From NCBI GenBank assembly GCA_963725645.1, contig CAVRZD010000006.1, positions 682,001 through 746,000 of the forward strand: 64,000 nucleotides of DNA. The letters run 5' to 3'. This document shows positions 52,079 to 60,863 of the stretch, one piece after another (the stretch's first letter is position 1; every line of letters starts with the position of its first letter). The translations under genes and the position numbers were made by a program. The notes beneath the pieces were generated by a model that was not told where the DNA came from, did not search any database, and was given only the letters and a program-made list of their open reading frames with translations. This DNA comes from JALYZC01 sp963725645 (lineage in GTDB: Bacteria > Actinomycetota > Thermoleophilia > Solirubrobacterales > Solirubrobacteraceae).

Positions 52079-53518
52079 TCAGGCGGCGGTGCCGTAGTAA
52101 CCCGCGTACCGACGCTCGAACTCCTTGGTGGGTACGTCGTTGGCGACCACGCCGAGGATGTTCGACCGCGGGTGGCGCTGGAGGATCTCGGTGACGCGGC
52201 GCACGGCCGGCACCGTCGCGAGCCGAACCCGGCAGACCAGGATCGTGGCGTCCGCCATCGAGAGCAGGGGCACGGAATCGCTCACCGTGAGCAGCGGCGA
52301 GGAGTCGATCAGGGTCAGGTCGTATTCCGCGGCGATCTGATCGAAGAGCGAGCTGACCCTGCCGGTGGCCAGAAGCGCCGGCGGATTGGCCGGAACCGAG
52401 CCGCTCGTGAGCACCGAGATGCTTCCGTTCGCAGCCGGGTCACCGTTGGTCGCGGCCGTCACGGTCGCCGACTCCACCGCCGTCGCCGGTGCGTCCGCGG
52501 TGACGCGCTGCAGGGCGTCGCCGAGGTCCACCCCGCCGGAGAGGACGTTCATCAGGCCGGGCGCCGCCTGGATCCGGAACATCGGCGCGAGACTCGGGTC
52601 ACGGAGGTCCGACTCGACGACCGCCACACGGAGCCCCGAGTCTCGAGCCGCGAGGGCGAGGTTGCGCACGACGGTGGACTTGCCCTCGCCCGGGACGGCG
52701 CTCGTGACCAGGACCGTTCGGGGCGGCCGAGCGAGGTTCGCGCACTGGATGTTCGTGAGCAGCGTCCTGAACGCCTCACGGAAGAACCGGTCGGCCATCG
52801 GATCTCGACCTCCGTCCTCGCCGGCCGGCGCGATGTGAGGCACCACGCCGACCAGGTTCAGGCCGTACACGCGCTCGACGTCCTCGACGCGCCTGATCCG
52901 TCTGTCGAGCCGGTCGAGCAGGTACGCCAAGGCGATGCCCAGCATCAGGCTCAGGAGGAAGGCGAACGCTGCGTTCCTCGCGGGTCGCGGCGCCGAGGGG
53001 CCGCTCGGTGGGCGCGCCTGACCGACGCGCTCGGCGCCGGCGCGCGGAAGCGTCAGGGCGGCCTCCAGGTCGCTGATTCGCGATCGGATGGTCGCCCTGG
53101 AGTCTGCGTTCCCCGGGCCGCGAGGCAGGGCCGCGAGATCCTGGCGAGCGGCACGCAGCGCCTCCTGCGTGTCACTACGGAGCTGCCCGCGACGACCCGT
53201 GACCAGCGCGTCGGCGTAGGCGTTCGCCAGGCGAGCAGCGTTTTGGGGACTGTTTGCGGTCACCTTGACCGTCACGAAATCGGAGTCCGTCGACGCAGCG
53301 GCCGAGACGTGTCCCGAGACGCCGACGTCGTTCCTGACCTCCTCGACGACGGGGCTCGACTTGAGGAGCCGGAGAATGTTCTGGGAGGTGCGGCTCGCGT
53401 TGCCGGAGGAGAAGCCCGTATCGGCCTCGCTCGCTCGGATCAGGAGCTCTGTGGAAGCCGTGTACTTCTTCGGCTGGGACGCGTAGTACACATAGGTCCC
53501 GGCCGTTGCCACAGCCAC
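52079..53518 (-). CDS. Wzz/BY-kinase: polysaccharide co-polymerase and tyrosine autokinase
   Basis: A 479-residue product with two parts. Residues 1-190 form a Wzz-like domain between two membrane helices (GTYVYYASQPKKYTASTELLIRASE; FAFLLSLMLGIALAYLLDRLDRRIRR). The kinase domain has Walker A SAVPGEGKST, Walker A' VVESDLRDP and Walker B LIDSSPLL. The C-terminus ERRYAGYYGTAA is a small Tyr cluster for autophosphorylation. Such proteins set chain length and control export. Coding signal (ESVDLRELLRPLRSRWWLILAV) continues upstream to about 53600 with no ATG, GTG or TTG in frame. The GTG at 53518 is therefore probably not the true start; an upstream indel or unusual start is likely. Confidence 0.85.
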   Translation of the reverse strand: MAVATAGTYVYYASQPKKYTASTELLIRASEADTGFSSGNASRTSQNILRLLKSSPVVEEVRNDVGVSGHVSAAASTDSDFVTVKVTANSPQNAARLANAYADALVTGRRGQLRSDTQEALRAARQDLAALPRGPGNADSRATIRSRISDLEAALTLPRAGAERVGQARPPSGPSAPRPARNAAFAFLLSLMLGIALAYLLDRLDRRIRRVEDVERVYGLNLVGVVPHIAPAGEDGGRDPMADRFFREAFRTLLTNIQCANLARPPRTVLVTSAVPGEGKSTVVRNLALAARDSGLRVAVVESDLRDPSLAPMFRIQAAPGLMNVLSGGVDLGDALQRVTADAPATAVESATVTAATNGDPAANGSISVLTSGSVPANPPALLATGRVSSLFDQIAAEYDLTLIDSSPLLTVSDSVPLLSMADATILVCRVRLATVPAVRRVTEILQRHPRSNILGVVANDVPTKEFERRYAGYYGTAA

Positions 53519-53773
53519 AACGGCCAGGATCAGCCACCACCGCGACCGAAGTGGCCGCAGGAGCTCCCGGAGGTCGACGGACTCAGTGGGTTTCGCGTCT
53601 AGATCCAGGACGTCCTGCTGCGAGCTCTCAAATTCCCTGCAGTCGTGCGCCGCACCACGCGACTGTAACCGGGTGAAGGGGACGAGTGGGCGCCGCCCGT
53701 GCCGACCTGAGGTTGCGCAAGCAGCCAGCGGTGCCTAGGTTGGGAACAGCCACGGGATGGTGCGCCCTCACCA

Positions 53774-54976
53774 ATGAGAATTCTGTATGCGAATCACACA
53801 TCGCAAGTGAGCGGTGCCGAATGGTCACTCCTCACGTTGATGGACGCGCTCCCTCCCGAGTACACGCCCGTGCTGGCCTGTCCGAGCGGCGCCCTCGCCG
53901 AGGCGGGGCGGGACCTCGGAGTGCCCGTGCAGATCATCGCGGGTACGGACGCCAGCCTGCGTTTTCATGCCGTGCACACGACTCGCGCGCTCTATGACGC
54001 GGGCTCGACGACGCGCGAGCTGGTACGGCTCGCGAGGGAGATCAAGCCCGACCTCGTGCACGCCAACTCGATCCGGGCCGGGCTGATCGCCGCGGCGGTG
54101 GCCGCACAGGCGCGGGTTCCCACCATCGCGCATGTCCACGACCGTCTGCCGCAACGCCGCGCCCCGACCTTCATGTTGAAGCGCATGGTGCGCGCGGTCG
54201 ACGGGTTGTTCGCCTGCTCCTCCTACGTCGCGGAGCCGCTCCGGGCGCTCCACCCCGCGGCGCCGGTGAAGGTCGTCTACAACCCGGTCGACGTCGACCG
54301 GTTCGATCCGTCCGCGGTCTCGCGGGCGAAGGCTCGCGCTCGTCTCGGGCTCGACGAGAAGACGGTGGTCCTCGTGGTGGTTGCCCAGATCATCCCCTGG
54401 AAGGCCCAGGACGACGCCATCCGGATCCTGGCCGAGCTCAAGCGCGAGCATCCGGACATCTGCCTGCTGCTCGTGGGCTCGCCGAAGTTCACGAGCCGGG
54501 CCGCCCGGTACGACTCGGACGCGTTCGCGGGCCGGCTGGATCGGCTGATCTCGTCGCTCGCCGTCCAGGAGGAGGTGCGCTTGCTCGGGGAGCGCGACGA
54601 CGTCCCCGAGGTGCTCCGCGCGGCGGACATCGTCCTGGTCCCGTCATGGGAGGAGCCGTTCGGGATGTGCGTGATCGAGGCGATGGCCATGGAACTGCCC
54701 GTGCTGGCGACGAGCGTGGGAGGGCCGAAGGAAGTCATCACCGACGGAAGGGACGGGCTGCTCCTGCCGCCGCGAGAACCGACCACGTGGGCCGCCGCGG
54801 CACATCGGCTGCTCCGGGAGACCGGGCTCCGCACATCGATCGGGCGCGCCGCCCGAGCGCGGGTTGTCGAGCGAATGAACGCCGGGAACTACGTGGACCG
54901 GGTCCTGGCCGGCTACGCCGAGTCGCTCCGGCACAGTCATCGTCGGTCGCACGGGTCGCGTCCGGCTCATGCGTAG
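53774..54976 (+). CDS. Family 4 glycosyltransferase
   Basis: A 400-residue GT-B enzyme. MRILYANHTSQVSGAEWSLLTLMDALPPEYTPVLACP is the typical GT4 N-terminus, with the SGAE substrate loop. LVHANSIRAGLIAAAVA, VVYNPVDVDRF and RAADIVLVPSWEEPFGMCVIEAMAMELPVLATSVGGPKEVI provide the C-domain with E-x7-E. The 148-base gap upstream, shared with the BY-kinase on the other strand, must hold both promoters. It begins a forward operon with two further glycosyltransferases. Confidence 0.88.
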   Translation: MRILYANHTSQVSGAEWSLLTLMDALPPEYTPVLACPSGALAEAGRDLGVPVQIIAGTDASLRFHAVHTTRALYDAGSTTRELVRLAREIKPDLVHANSIRAGLIAAAVAAQARVPTIAHVHDRLPQRRAPTFMLKRMVRAVDGLFACSSYVAEPLRALHPAAPVKVVYNPVDVDRFDPSAVSRAKARARLGLDEKTVVLVVVAQIIPWKAQDDAIRILAELKREHPDICLLLVGSPKFTSRAARYDSDAFAGRLDRLISSLAVQEEVRLLGERDDVPEVLRAADIVLVPSWEEPFGMCVIEAMAMELPVLATSVGGPKEVITDGRDGLLLPPREPTTWAAAAHRLLRETGLRTSIGRAARARVVERMNAGNYVDRVLAGYAESLRHSHRRSHGSRPAHA

Positions 54977-54985
54977 TCGACCGCC

Positions 54986-56113
54986 ATGGCGCCTCCGCTT
55001 CGCCTGCTCGTCCTCACGCCGGACTTTCCACCGCGCCGCGGTGGCATCCAGCTGCTTCTCGATCGCGTAATCCGGCACACGCCGAGCTTCGCGTCGCGGG
55101 TGGTCACGCTGACGTCGCCGGGAGCGAAGGAGTTCGATGCCGAACAGCCCTTCGAAGTACAGCGAGTCAATTGGGTGCCGGGTTCCCGGCGGGCTTCGTT
55201 CGCGCTGTTGAATGCCGTCGCCGTGCGGGAGGCAAGGCGCTTTCGGCCCCACGCCGTACTGAGCGGCCACGTAGTCACCGCACCAGCGGCGTGGACGATA
55301 AGAAGGGCGCTCGGACCCCGAGCGGTCCAGTACCTGTATGCGGATGAGGTGCGGGCGGCGCCGAGGCTATGCGGGTTTGCACTGCGGGACGCCAGCGCCG
55401 TCGTTGTGGTCAGCCGGCACGCCGACGCTCTGGCCCGCGCGTTCGGGACGGAGAAGAGCCGCATCCACCGCATCCCTCCCGGGGTCGACCTTCCCAGTGA
55501 AACGGCTCCAGCCACGCGCGCCGATCGGCCCACCCTCTTGACGGTTGCGCGGCTCGAAGACGAGTACAAGGGGCACGACGTCATCCTGCGTGCGCTGCCA
55601 CTGATCAAGCGCCAGGTTCCAGATATCCGCTGGGTGGTGCTCGGAGACGGCTCGCTTCGCCCAAGGTTGCAGCGGCAGGCCGCGGAGGCGGGCCTCGAGG
55701 GAAATGCATGCTTTCTCGGGGGGGTCTCGGACGCGGAGCGGGACCACTGGTACCGCACGGCTCACGTCTTCGTGATGCCGAGCCGCCTTCCCGCACGGGG
55801 GGGAGGAGAGGGCTTCGGCATCGTCTATCTGGAGGCGGGCGCCCGCGGGCTGCCCGTCGTCGCCGGGAACGTCGGCGGCGCGCTTGACGCTGTCGTTCCC
55901 GGGGAAACGGGCGTGTTGGTTGATCCGACCGACCCGACCGCGGTTGCCAGGGCTGCGGTCGAGCTGCTCCAGTCCCCGGTGCGTGCGGCCAGGATGGGGC
56001 GTAACGCGGCCGTTCGTGCCAGGCGATTCGCCTGGCCCGTCATCGCCCGGCAGGTCGAGGACCTGGTCCTTGCGGTCGCGGATCGGCCCGCGGGCTCCAG
56101 GCCGCGATCATAG
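54986..56113 (+). CDS. Family 4 glycosyltransferase, PimB'-like
   Basis: A 375-residue GT-B enzyme. MAPPLRLLVLTPDFPPRRGGIQLLLDRVIRH (PDFPPRRGGIQ) is the hallmark of the PimB'/mannosyltransferase-like group. VVVVSRHADALARAF, HRIPPGVDLPSE, LTVARLEDEYKGHDVILRALP and VMPSRLPARGGGEGFGIVYLEAGARGLPVVAGNVGGALDAV complete the family features; GEGFGIVYLEA holds the Glu pair. A mannose donor is the usual family guess but is not shown by sequence. It starts 9 bases after the preceding gene and looks less GC-rich than locus A. Confidence 0.87.
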   Translation: MAPPLRLLVLTPDFPPRRGGIQLLLDRVIRHTPSFASRVVTLTSPGAKEFDAEQPFEVQRVNWVPGSRRASFALLNAVAVREARRFRPHAVLSGHVVTAPAAWTIRRALGPRAVQYLYADEVRAAPRLCGFALRDASAVVVVSRHADALARAFGTEKSRIHRIPPGVDLPSETAPATRADRPTLLTVARLEDEYKGHDVILRALPLIKRQVPDIRWVVLGDGSLRPRLQRQAAEAGLEGNACFLGGVSDAERDHWYRTAHVFVMPSRLPARGGGEGFGIVYLEAGARGLPVVAGNVGGALDAVVPGETGVLVDPTDPTAVARAAVELLQSPVRAARMGRNAAVRARRFAWPVIARQVEDLVLAVADRPAGSRPRS

Positions 56114-56122
56114 GATCCCCGC

Positions 56123-57223
56123 GTGCGGATCGCCTACTTCGCGACACAGGGGTCGGGAAGCCGGGACGAGCAGCGAATCCGTGACCTGCTCCAACTGCTC
56201 GACGCGCGACCCGTCCCCTTCGATCGCAGCGCGCGCGTTCGTTCGTGCCTGGCAGTCATCCGCGCCGTACGGAAGCGACGTCCGGACCTTGTCGTGATGG
56301 AGGGGATGGGTCTGGCCGGCGGAATCTCCGTACTCGTCTCGCGCTGGCTCCTCCGCGTGCCTTATGCCGTCTCGAGCGGCGACGCGATCGCACCCTTCGT
56401 ACGTACCAGCAGGCCGATCCTCGCTCCGATCGCCGGCGTGTACGAACGTGTGCTGTGTCGGTATTGCGCCGGCTTCATCGGGTGGTCGCCCTACCTGACG
56501 GGTCGGGCGCTGACGTTCGGAGCTCCTCGCGCGATGACCGCACCGAACTGGGCTCCCCCGCGGGAGCACCGTGCGGATGGCGGTGAGGTGCGTGAACGCC
56601 TCGAAATCCCCGCCGACATGGTCGTTTTCGGCATCGTGGGGTCACTGGACTGGAACGGCCGCGTTCGCTACTGCTACGGGCTCGAGCTGCTGCTCGCGCT
56701 GGCTCGCGTGAGCCGTGAAGACATCGGCGTGCTGATCGTGGGCAGCGGCAGTGGGCGAGAGCGGCTGGAGGCGCTCACGACGAAGCGTGCGCTGTCCAAC
56801 GTCTACCTGCCCGGGTCCGTGGCCCGCACCGATGTCAGCGCGCACCTCGACGCAATCGATGTGGCCAGCCTGCCTCAAAGCGTCGACGGCGTTGGGGCGT
56901 TCCGCTTCACGACCAAGCTGAGCGAATACCTCTCGGCGAAGCTGCCCGTGGTCACAGGGCAGCTCCCGGCGGCATACGACCTCGACGACGGATGGCTCTG
57001 GCGCCTGCCCGGCGATGCTCCGTGGCACGAGACGTACATAGCGGCGCTGGCGCAGCTGATGAGTGGCCTCAGTCGATCGCAGATCGAGTACCGGCGCTCG
57101 CGTGTCCCACGCTCCAGCGACCTCTTCGATTTCGGGCGTCAGCGCCAACAGGTCGCAAGCTTCATCGAAGACCTCATCCGTCGCGAACACCGATCCTCGC
57201 CGGAGCGACACGCCCAAGCGTAG
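56123..57223 (+). CDS. GT-B family glycosyltransferase
   Basis: A 366-residue protein from GTG 56123. MRIAYFATQGSGSRDEQRIRDLLQLLDARPVPFDRS is a variant GT4-like start. MVVFGIVGSLDWNGRVRYCYGLELLLALARV and GAFRFTTKLSEYLSAKLPVVTGQLPAAYDL give the C-domain; TKLSEYLSAKLPVV is the donor-binding helix. The first half is too divergent to assign a sugar. It is the third gene of the forward operon, 9 bases after the previous stop. The following intergenic region up to the MFS gene shows no obvious terminator. Confidence 0.8.
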   Translation: MRIAYFATQGSGSRDEQRIRDLLQLLDARPVPFDRSARVRSCLAVIRAVRKRRPDLVVMEGMGLAGGISVLVSRWLLRVPYAVSSGDAIAPFVRTSRPILAPIAGVYERVLCRYCAGFIGWSPYLTGRALTFGAPRAMTAPNWAPPREHRADGGEVRERLEIPADMVVFGIVGSLDWNGRVRYCYGLELLLALARVSREDIGVLIVGSGSGRERLEALTTKRALSNVYLPGSVARTDVSAHLDAIDVASLPQSVDGVGAFRFTTKLSEYLSAKLPVVTGQLPAAYDLDDGWLWRLPGDAPWHETYIAALAQLMSGLSRSQIEYRRSRVPRSSDLFDFGRQRQQVASFIEDLIRREHRSSPERHAQA

Positions 57224-57252
57224 ACAGGCTTTCGCTTGTGGCTGCAGGAACA

Positions 57253-58956
57253 TCACGTGCCCCACCGCGAGCCATGCTTGAGCGGCTCGTTGCCGCCAAA
57301 TAGTGCTGACGGCAAGAGTCCGGTCTTATCCGGATCAGGTTGCCGTCGCGGAAGCCGTCTCTGTCGCCGAAGCGGGCTGCTCAGTCGGGATCCGCCGACT
57401 GAAGAACAGCGCGAGCAAGGCGAAGCCTGCCAAGCACCGACAGCGCCGAGCGCAACCCGTCGATTCGCGCGGTCTCGTTCTCTGAGACGATGGCGTCGGC
57501 TGTCTTGGGGGGCACGTGGGCGTCGTCGAGCGCGGTCTTCAGGTCCTCGTCGGAGATGAACGGCGCGCCGCCGGCCAGCTGGGTGTTGGCCTGTCGACTT
57601 GACGGACTCGGGCACCGCGGAGTTCTGCTCGATGCCGGTCAGGAACGACGTGGTCAGGGTCGCGATGACGATCGCACCCGTCAGGGCGGTGCCGATGGAG
57701 ATCCCGAGGTTCGTGATGGTGTTCTGGAGCCCGCCCACCTCGCCGCTCTGCTCATCGGGGACCGATGACACGGTGACGCTCCCGAGTTGCGAGGCCAGCG
57801 CCCCGATCCCGAGGCCCGCGAGCAGCATCGGCCAGGTGGTGATCTCGGGTCCCGCGCCCGCGTCGAGCGCGGCCACCATGACCACGAGTCCGGCGAACAG
57901 CCCGAGGAAGCCCAGCCGGACCACCCGACGCGGCGACGCGTCGGGGAACAGCTTGGGGATGCCCGCGGCGGCCAGGATCAGCGTGATCGAGAGCGGCAGG
58001 AGCCGTACGCCGGTGTCGATCGCGGAGAGCCCCAGCGCGACGGAGAGGAACAGCGGGACGGCGAAGAACAGCCCGCCCTGCAGGAAGTACTGGAAGAAGA
58101 ACGAGGTCAGGCCGCCGCGCAGCAGCGGTATGCGCAGGATCTTGGGGTCGACGAGCGGGTCGGAGCCCCGCGCGAGCCGTCGGTTCTCCCATCCGACGAA
58201 CAGCAGCAGCACGGCACCGCCGCCGAGCATCAGCCAGATGCACGGCGACAGACCGAGCCATTCGGGCGCGTCTGGCTTGGGCTGTACGAACCCCCACGTT
58301 CCCGAGCGCAGGACCCCGAAGACGATGAGCCCGAGGCCGAGCGCCGACAGCGCGGTCCCCACCAGATCGAGCCGCACCCCGGTCTCGCGCGGCCCCTCCT
58401 CCATCCGCCGGGCGAGGAGGAGGATCCCGAGCACGACCACCACCTCGCCGGCGAACACGTAGCGCCACGAGAGATAGGTGGTGCACAGGCCGCCGATGAT
58501 CGGGCCGACTGCCACCGCGATCGCGGCGGCCGACGCGACCAGCCCGTAGGCCCGCGGTCGCTCGTCGCGTCCGTAGTTGGATGCCACGAGCGCGACGATC
58601 GCGGGCAGGATCAGCGCCGCCCCGAGGCCCTCCAGACCCGACCACCCGATCAGCAGCACGCCGAGGTTCGGCGAGATGGCGGTGATGAGCGACCCGCAGC
58701 CGTAGACGATGCAGCCGATCGCAAACGCACGCTTGCGGCCGATGATCTGACCGATCTTCCCGCCGGTGATCATGAACGATGCCATCACCAGCGTGTAGAG
58801 CGTGATCGCCGTCTGGATCCCGGTCACGGTCGTGTCCAGGTCCTTGGCGACCGTCGCCATCGACACGTTCATCACCGAACTGTCGAGCATCATCAGGAAC
58901 TGGCCCGCGCACAGCGTCAGAAGCACGAACCCAGCCGCGCCCGCCTTACGTTCCAC
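57253..58956 (-). CDS. MFS multidrug exporter (DHA2/EmrB-QacA type), 3' end frameshifted
   Basis: From ATG 58956 the main frame gives 14-helix DHA2 features: FLMMLDSSVMNVSMATVAKDL (motif D1), GGKIGQIIGRKRAFAIG (motif A), GLEGLGAALILPAIVALV (motif B) and VASAAAIAVAVGPIIGGLCTTYLSWRYVF (motif C). After SAVPESVKS near 57595 the frame fails. Adjacent frames read QANTQLAGGAPFISDEDLKTALDDAHVPPKTADAIV, then after about 57425 LAGFALLALFFSRRIPTEQPASATE, ending at 57335. Two single-base indels are needed. The protein would use proton motive force to export small molecules. Confidence 0.82.
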   Translation of the reverse strand: MERKAGAAGFVLLTLCAGQFLMMLDSSVMNVSMATVAKDLDTTVTGIQTAITLYTLVMASFMITGGKIGQIIGRKRAFAIGCIVYGCGSLITAISPNLGVLLIGWSGLEGLGAALILPAIVALVASNYGRDERPRAYGLVASAAAIAVAVGPIIGGLCTTYLSWRYVFAGEVVVVLGILLLARRMEEGPRETGVRLDLVGTALSALGLGLIVFGVLRSGTWGFVQPKPDAPEWLGLSPCIWLMLGGGAVLLLFVGWENRRLARGSDPLVDPKILRIPLLRGGLTSFFFQYFLQGGLFFAVPLFLSVALGLSAIDTGVRLLPLSITLILAAAGIPKLFPDASPRRVVRLGFLGLFAGLVVMVAALDAGAGPEITTWPMLLAGLGIGALASQLGSVTVSSVPDEQSGEVGGLQNTITNLGISIGTALTGAIVIATLTTSFLTGIEQNSAVPESVKSTGQHPAGRRRAVHLRRGPEDRARRRPRAPQDSRRHRLRERDRANRRVALGAVGAWQASPCSRCSSVGGSRLSSPLRRQRRLPRRQPDPDKTGLLPSALFGGNEPLKHGSRWGT

Positions 58957-58997
58957 GATGCTCCACCACCCTCACCTAATGCCGAGCCGCGGGCCGG

Positions 58998-59510
58998 CTA
59001 ACCGGCGGCGGACTCCTTCTCCGCCTCCTCGAGCTCACGCTTGAACTCCTTGCTGTCGGCGTCGATCTCCTTCTCCATCGACTTCTCGGCACGCGTCAGC
59101 GCCTTGTCGAGCTGCTCCTCCACTCGCGACTCGCCGATCACGATCAGCGCGGCCTGACCGCTCTCGAGCAGCTCTCCGAGCTCCTTGGTGTCGCCACGCG
59201 ACATGCCCTTGCGCAGATGCCCGCCAACCCCTCCGACCAGGCCGCCGGCCGCTGCCGCCCCGATGACCGACGGCGGGAACAGAACCCCGACCAGCGCCCC
59301 GACTGCGATGCCTCCCCAGGCGCCGTGCTGCGTGGGCTTCTCATGTTTCTCCACGTGAACCTTGCCGTCCGCGTCCTTGGAGATCACCGCAACGTCATAG
59401 GTACCGACGAGCTTCGCCTCGTGAAGGTCGATGAGGACGTCGTAGTCGGCCAGGGCACCGTCGCGGTCGGCATAGACCGCGGCGTAGATGAAGACGGGTC
59501 TGTCGCTCAT
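58998..59510 (-). CDS. DUF1269-type membrane-associated protein
   Basis: A 170-residue protein from ATG 59510, preceded by AGGAGA. FIYAAVYADRDGALADYDVLIDLHEAKLVGTYDVAVISKDADGKVHVEKHEKPTQHGAWGGIAVGALVGVLFPPSVIGAAAAGGLVGGVGGHL is the DUF1269 pattern with a hydrophobic glycine-rich central pair of helices. The C-terminal half is a charged coiled coil (EEQLDKALTRAEKSMEKEIDADSKEFKRELEEAEKE). Such proteins are often stress-induced in actinobacteria; the function is unknown. The next gene on this strand is the MFS exporter. Confidence 0.85.
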   Translation of the reverse strand: MSDRPVFIYAAVYADRDGALADYDVLIDLHEAKLVGTYDVAVISKDADGKVHVEKHEKPTQHGAWGGIAVGALVGVLFPPSVIGAAAAGGLVGGVGGHLRKGMSRGDTKELGELLESGQAALIVIGESRVEEQLDKALTRAEKSMEKEIDADSKEFKRELEEAEKESAAG

Positions 59511-60089
59511 ATCGTCTCCTACGATTGGCTTGTCGAGTGTCGTGCGTCTCGCCGTTCCGGCTCGGCGAACTCCAGGCCGGGACTCGTCAAACGTACTGGT
59601 GGAGCTCCTCGGCCGGCGCCCGGGCGGTGGGGCGCCCGCAGAACGAGAAGGATGTGGCAACACGGAAATCCCGAAGGGCCAGCGGCGAGCACCCCGCATC
59701 TCCTCTAGCTGCCCCGGATCTACGGAACACATCGGTCGCCTTCTTGAAACTGTCCGTTGGCCGCCAGAGGGCCGGCGGCGAGGGTCAGGCCAACCGGACC
59801 CCGGAGCGCCGGACCATCGGCGCTCGAAGCGGTCTCCGATGCGTATTTGATACGGACCCGCGAGCGCCGAGATCAGGATTACCGGCGTGGGGGAGGCGCG
59901 GCCGCCGAGCCGCCGCCTCCACAGGGAGGCGCGAGCGGGCCTCCGTGTCCCACACGGAGCGCGAATCAGTCATATGGGCGGATGCGAGGGCGGATGCCTG
60001 CTGCGAGATTGCCCCGAGGTGCGCGCCCCGGCGCTTGCCGCAGACACGATCGCCTCTCGTGGCGGTCGGCGAAAAGGAGGAATATCCAA
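59511..60089. other. Intergenic region between divergent DUF1269 and DUF7144-like genes
   Basis: About 580 bases with no convincing coding frame. It must hold the promoters of both divergent genes. AAGGAGG at about 60073-60079 belongs to the DUF7144-like gene. I see no clear repeat or operator. Base composition is less extreme than in the genes. Confidence 0.5.
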
Positions 60090-60473
60090 ATGAGAGGTGC
60101 AGGCCGGGTTGTGTTCGCCGCGATCTTCCTGTTGATCGTGGGGACCCTGAACATCATCTACGGGATCGGCGCCCTTGACGGCGCGAACTTCTATGCCCAC
60201 GACACGAGGTACATCCTGACCGACCTCAACGCGCTTGGCTGGGTGCTGATCATTCTCGGGGTGATCCAGCTCACCGGAGGCTTCTCGCTGATGTCGGGCA
60301 ATGCCTGGGGCCGGATCATCGGGATCATCGCCGGCAGCCTGGGCGCGATCGGCGCGCTCCTGGGAATGGGCGGTAGCCACCCGTTCTGGTCGCTCGCCGT
60401 CTTCGCGCTGTGCGCGTGGATCGTGTACGGGATCATCGTCTTCGGCGAGGACGAGCCGACACGAGTCCGCTAA
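60090..60473 (+). CDS. Four-helix membrane protein (DUF7144-like)
   Basis: The ATG at 60090 follows AAGGAGG at good spacing. The 127 residues form four hydrophobic helices: VVFAAIFLLIVGTLNIIYGIGAL, ALGWVLIILGVIQLTGGFSLM, WGRIIGIIAGSLGAIGALLGMG and WSLAVFALCAWIVYGIIVFGED. This matches the widespread small actinobacterial membrane family DUF7144 as I remember it. It has no catalytic residues. It is monocistronic and followed by a hairpin terminator. Confidence 0.82.
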   Translation: MRGAGRVVFAAIFLLIVGTLNIIYGIGALDGANFYAHDTRYILTDLNALGWVLIILGVIQLTGGFSLMSGNAWGRIIGIIAGSLGAIGALLGMGGSHPFWSLAVFALCAWIVYGIIVFGEDEPTRVR

Positions 60474-60863
60474 GGCCCCCGGACCAAGCTCAGGGGCCTG
60501 ACCCCGTGCGGGAGCCCGGCCGGCTATCCGGCCGGGCTTCCACACTTGTCTCTGCCGACCTGAGCGAGCAACCGACCTCACGCCCGCTCCGCCGCGCGGA
60601 GTGCAGCTGAGTTGCGCTGAGTTGCCAAACCCCCGCGGCTGATGGTCCACCGGAAGCCCTACCTGAGCCAGTCGGAAGCCCTCAAGCCGCGGGATCCGGA
60701 CTCCGCCCGCCCACCCAGCAAACGGACTCGCCTCCCGTGTCCGACTTGCACGTGACGCAGGAGCAGGTCAGGGCTCGCGAGCGCCAGCTCGGCGCCCACA
60801 TTTCGCGGCGGCCTGCTGGCACGGTAGCCCCAGCGTGGGCCGTCAGGCAGCAAGAGCGGTCGG
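60474..60863. other. Intergenic region with one hairpin
   Basis: About 390 bases. It contains the hairpin at 60514-60537 and otherwise shows no credible gene; the short open frames here lack protein-like composition. The serine hydrolase stop at 60864 is convergent. Confidence 0.45.
60514..60537 (+). terminator. Strong hairpin terminator after the DUF7144-like gene
   Basis: A perfect 10-bp stem GCCCGGCCGG/CCGGCCGGGC with a 4-base loop CTAT, followed by TTCC. It lies 40 bases after the DUF7144-like stop. The T run is minimal, as is common in this base composition. Confidence 0.72.

Noticed and set aside
59511..60089. A small gene or riboswitch between the DUF1269 and DUF7144-like genes
   Set aside because: No protein-like frame, conserved hairpin set or known aptamer pattern was found.
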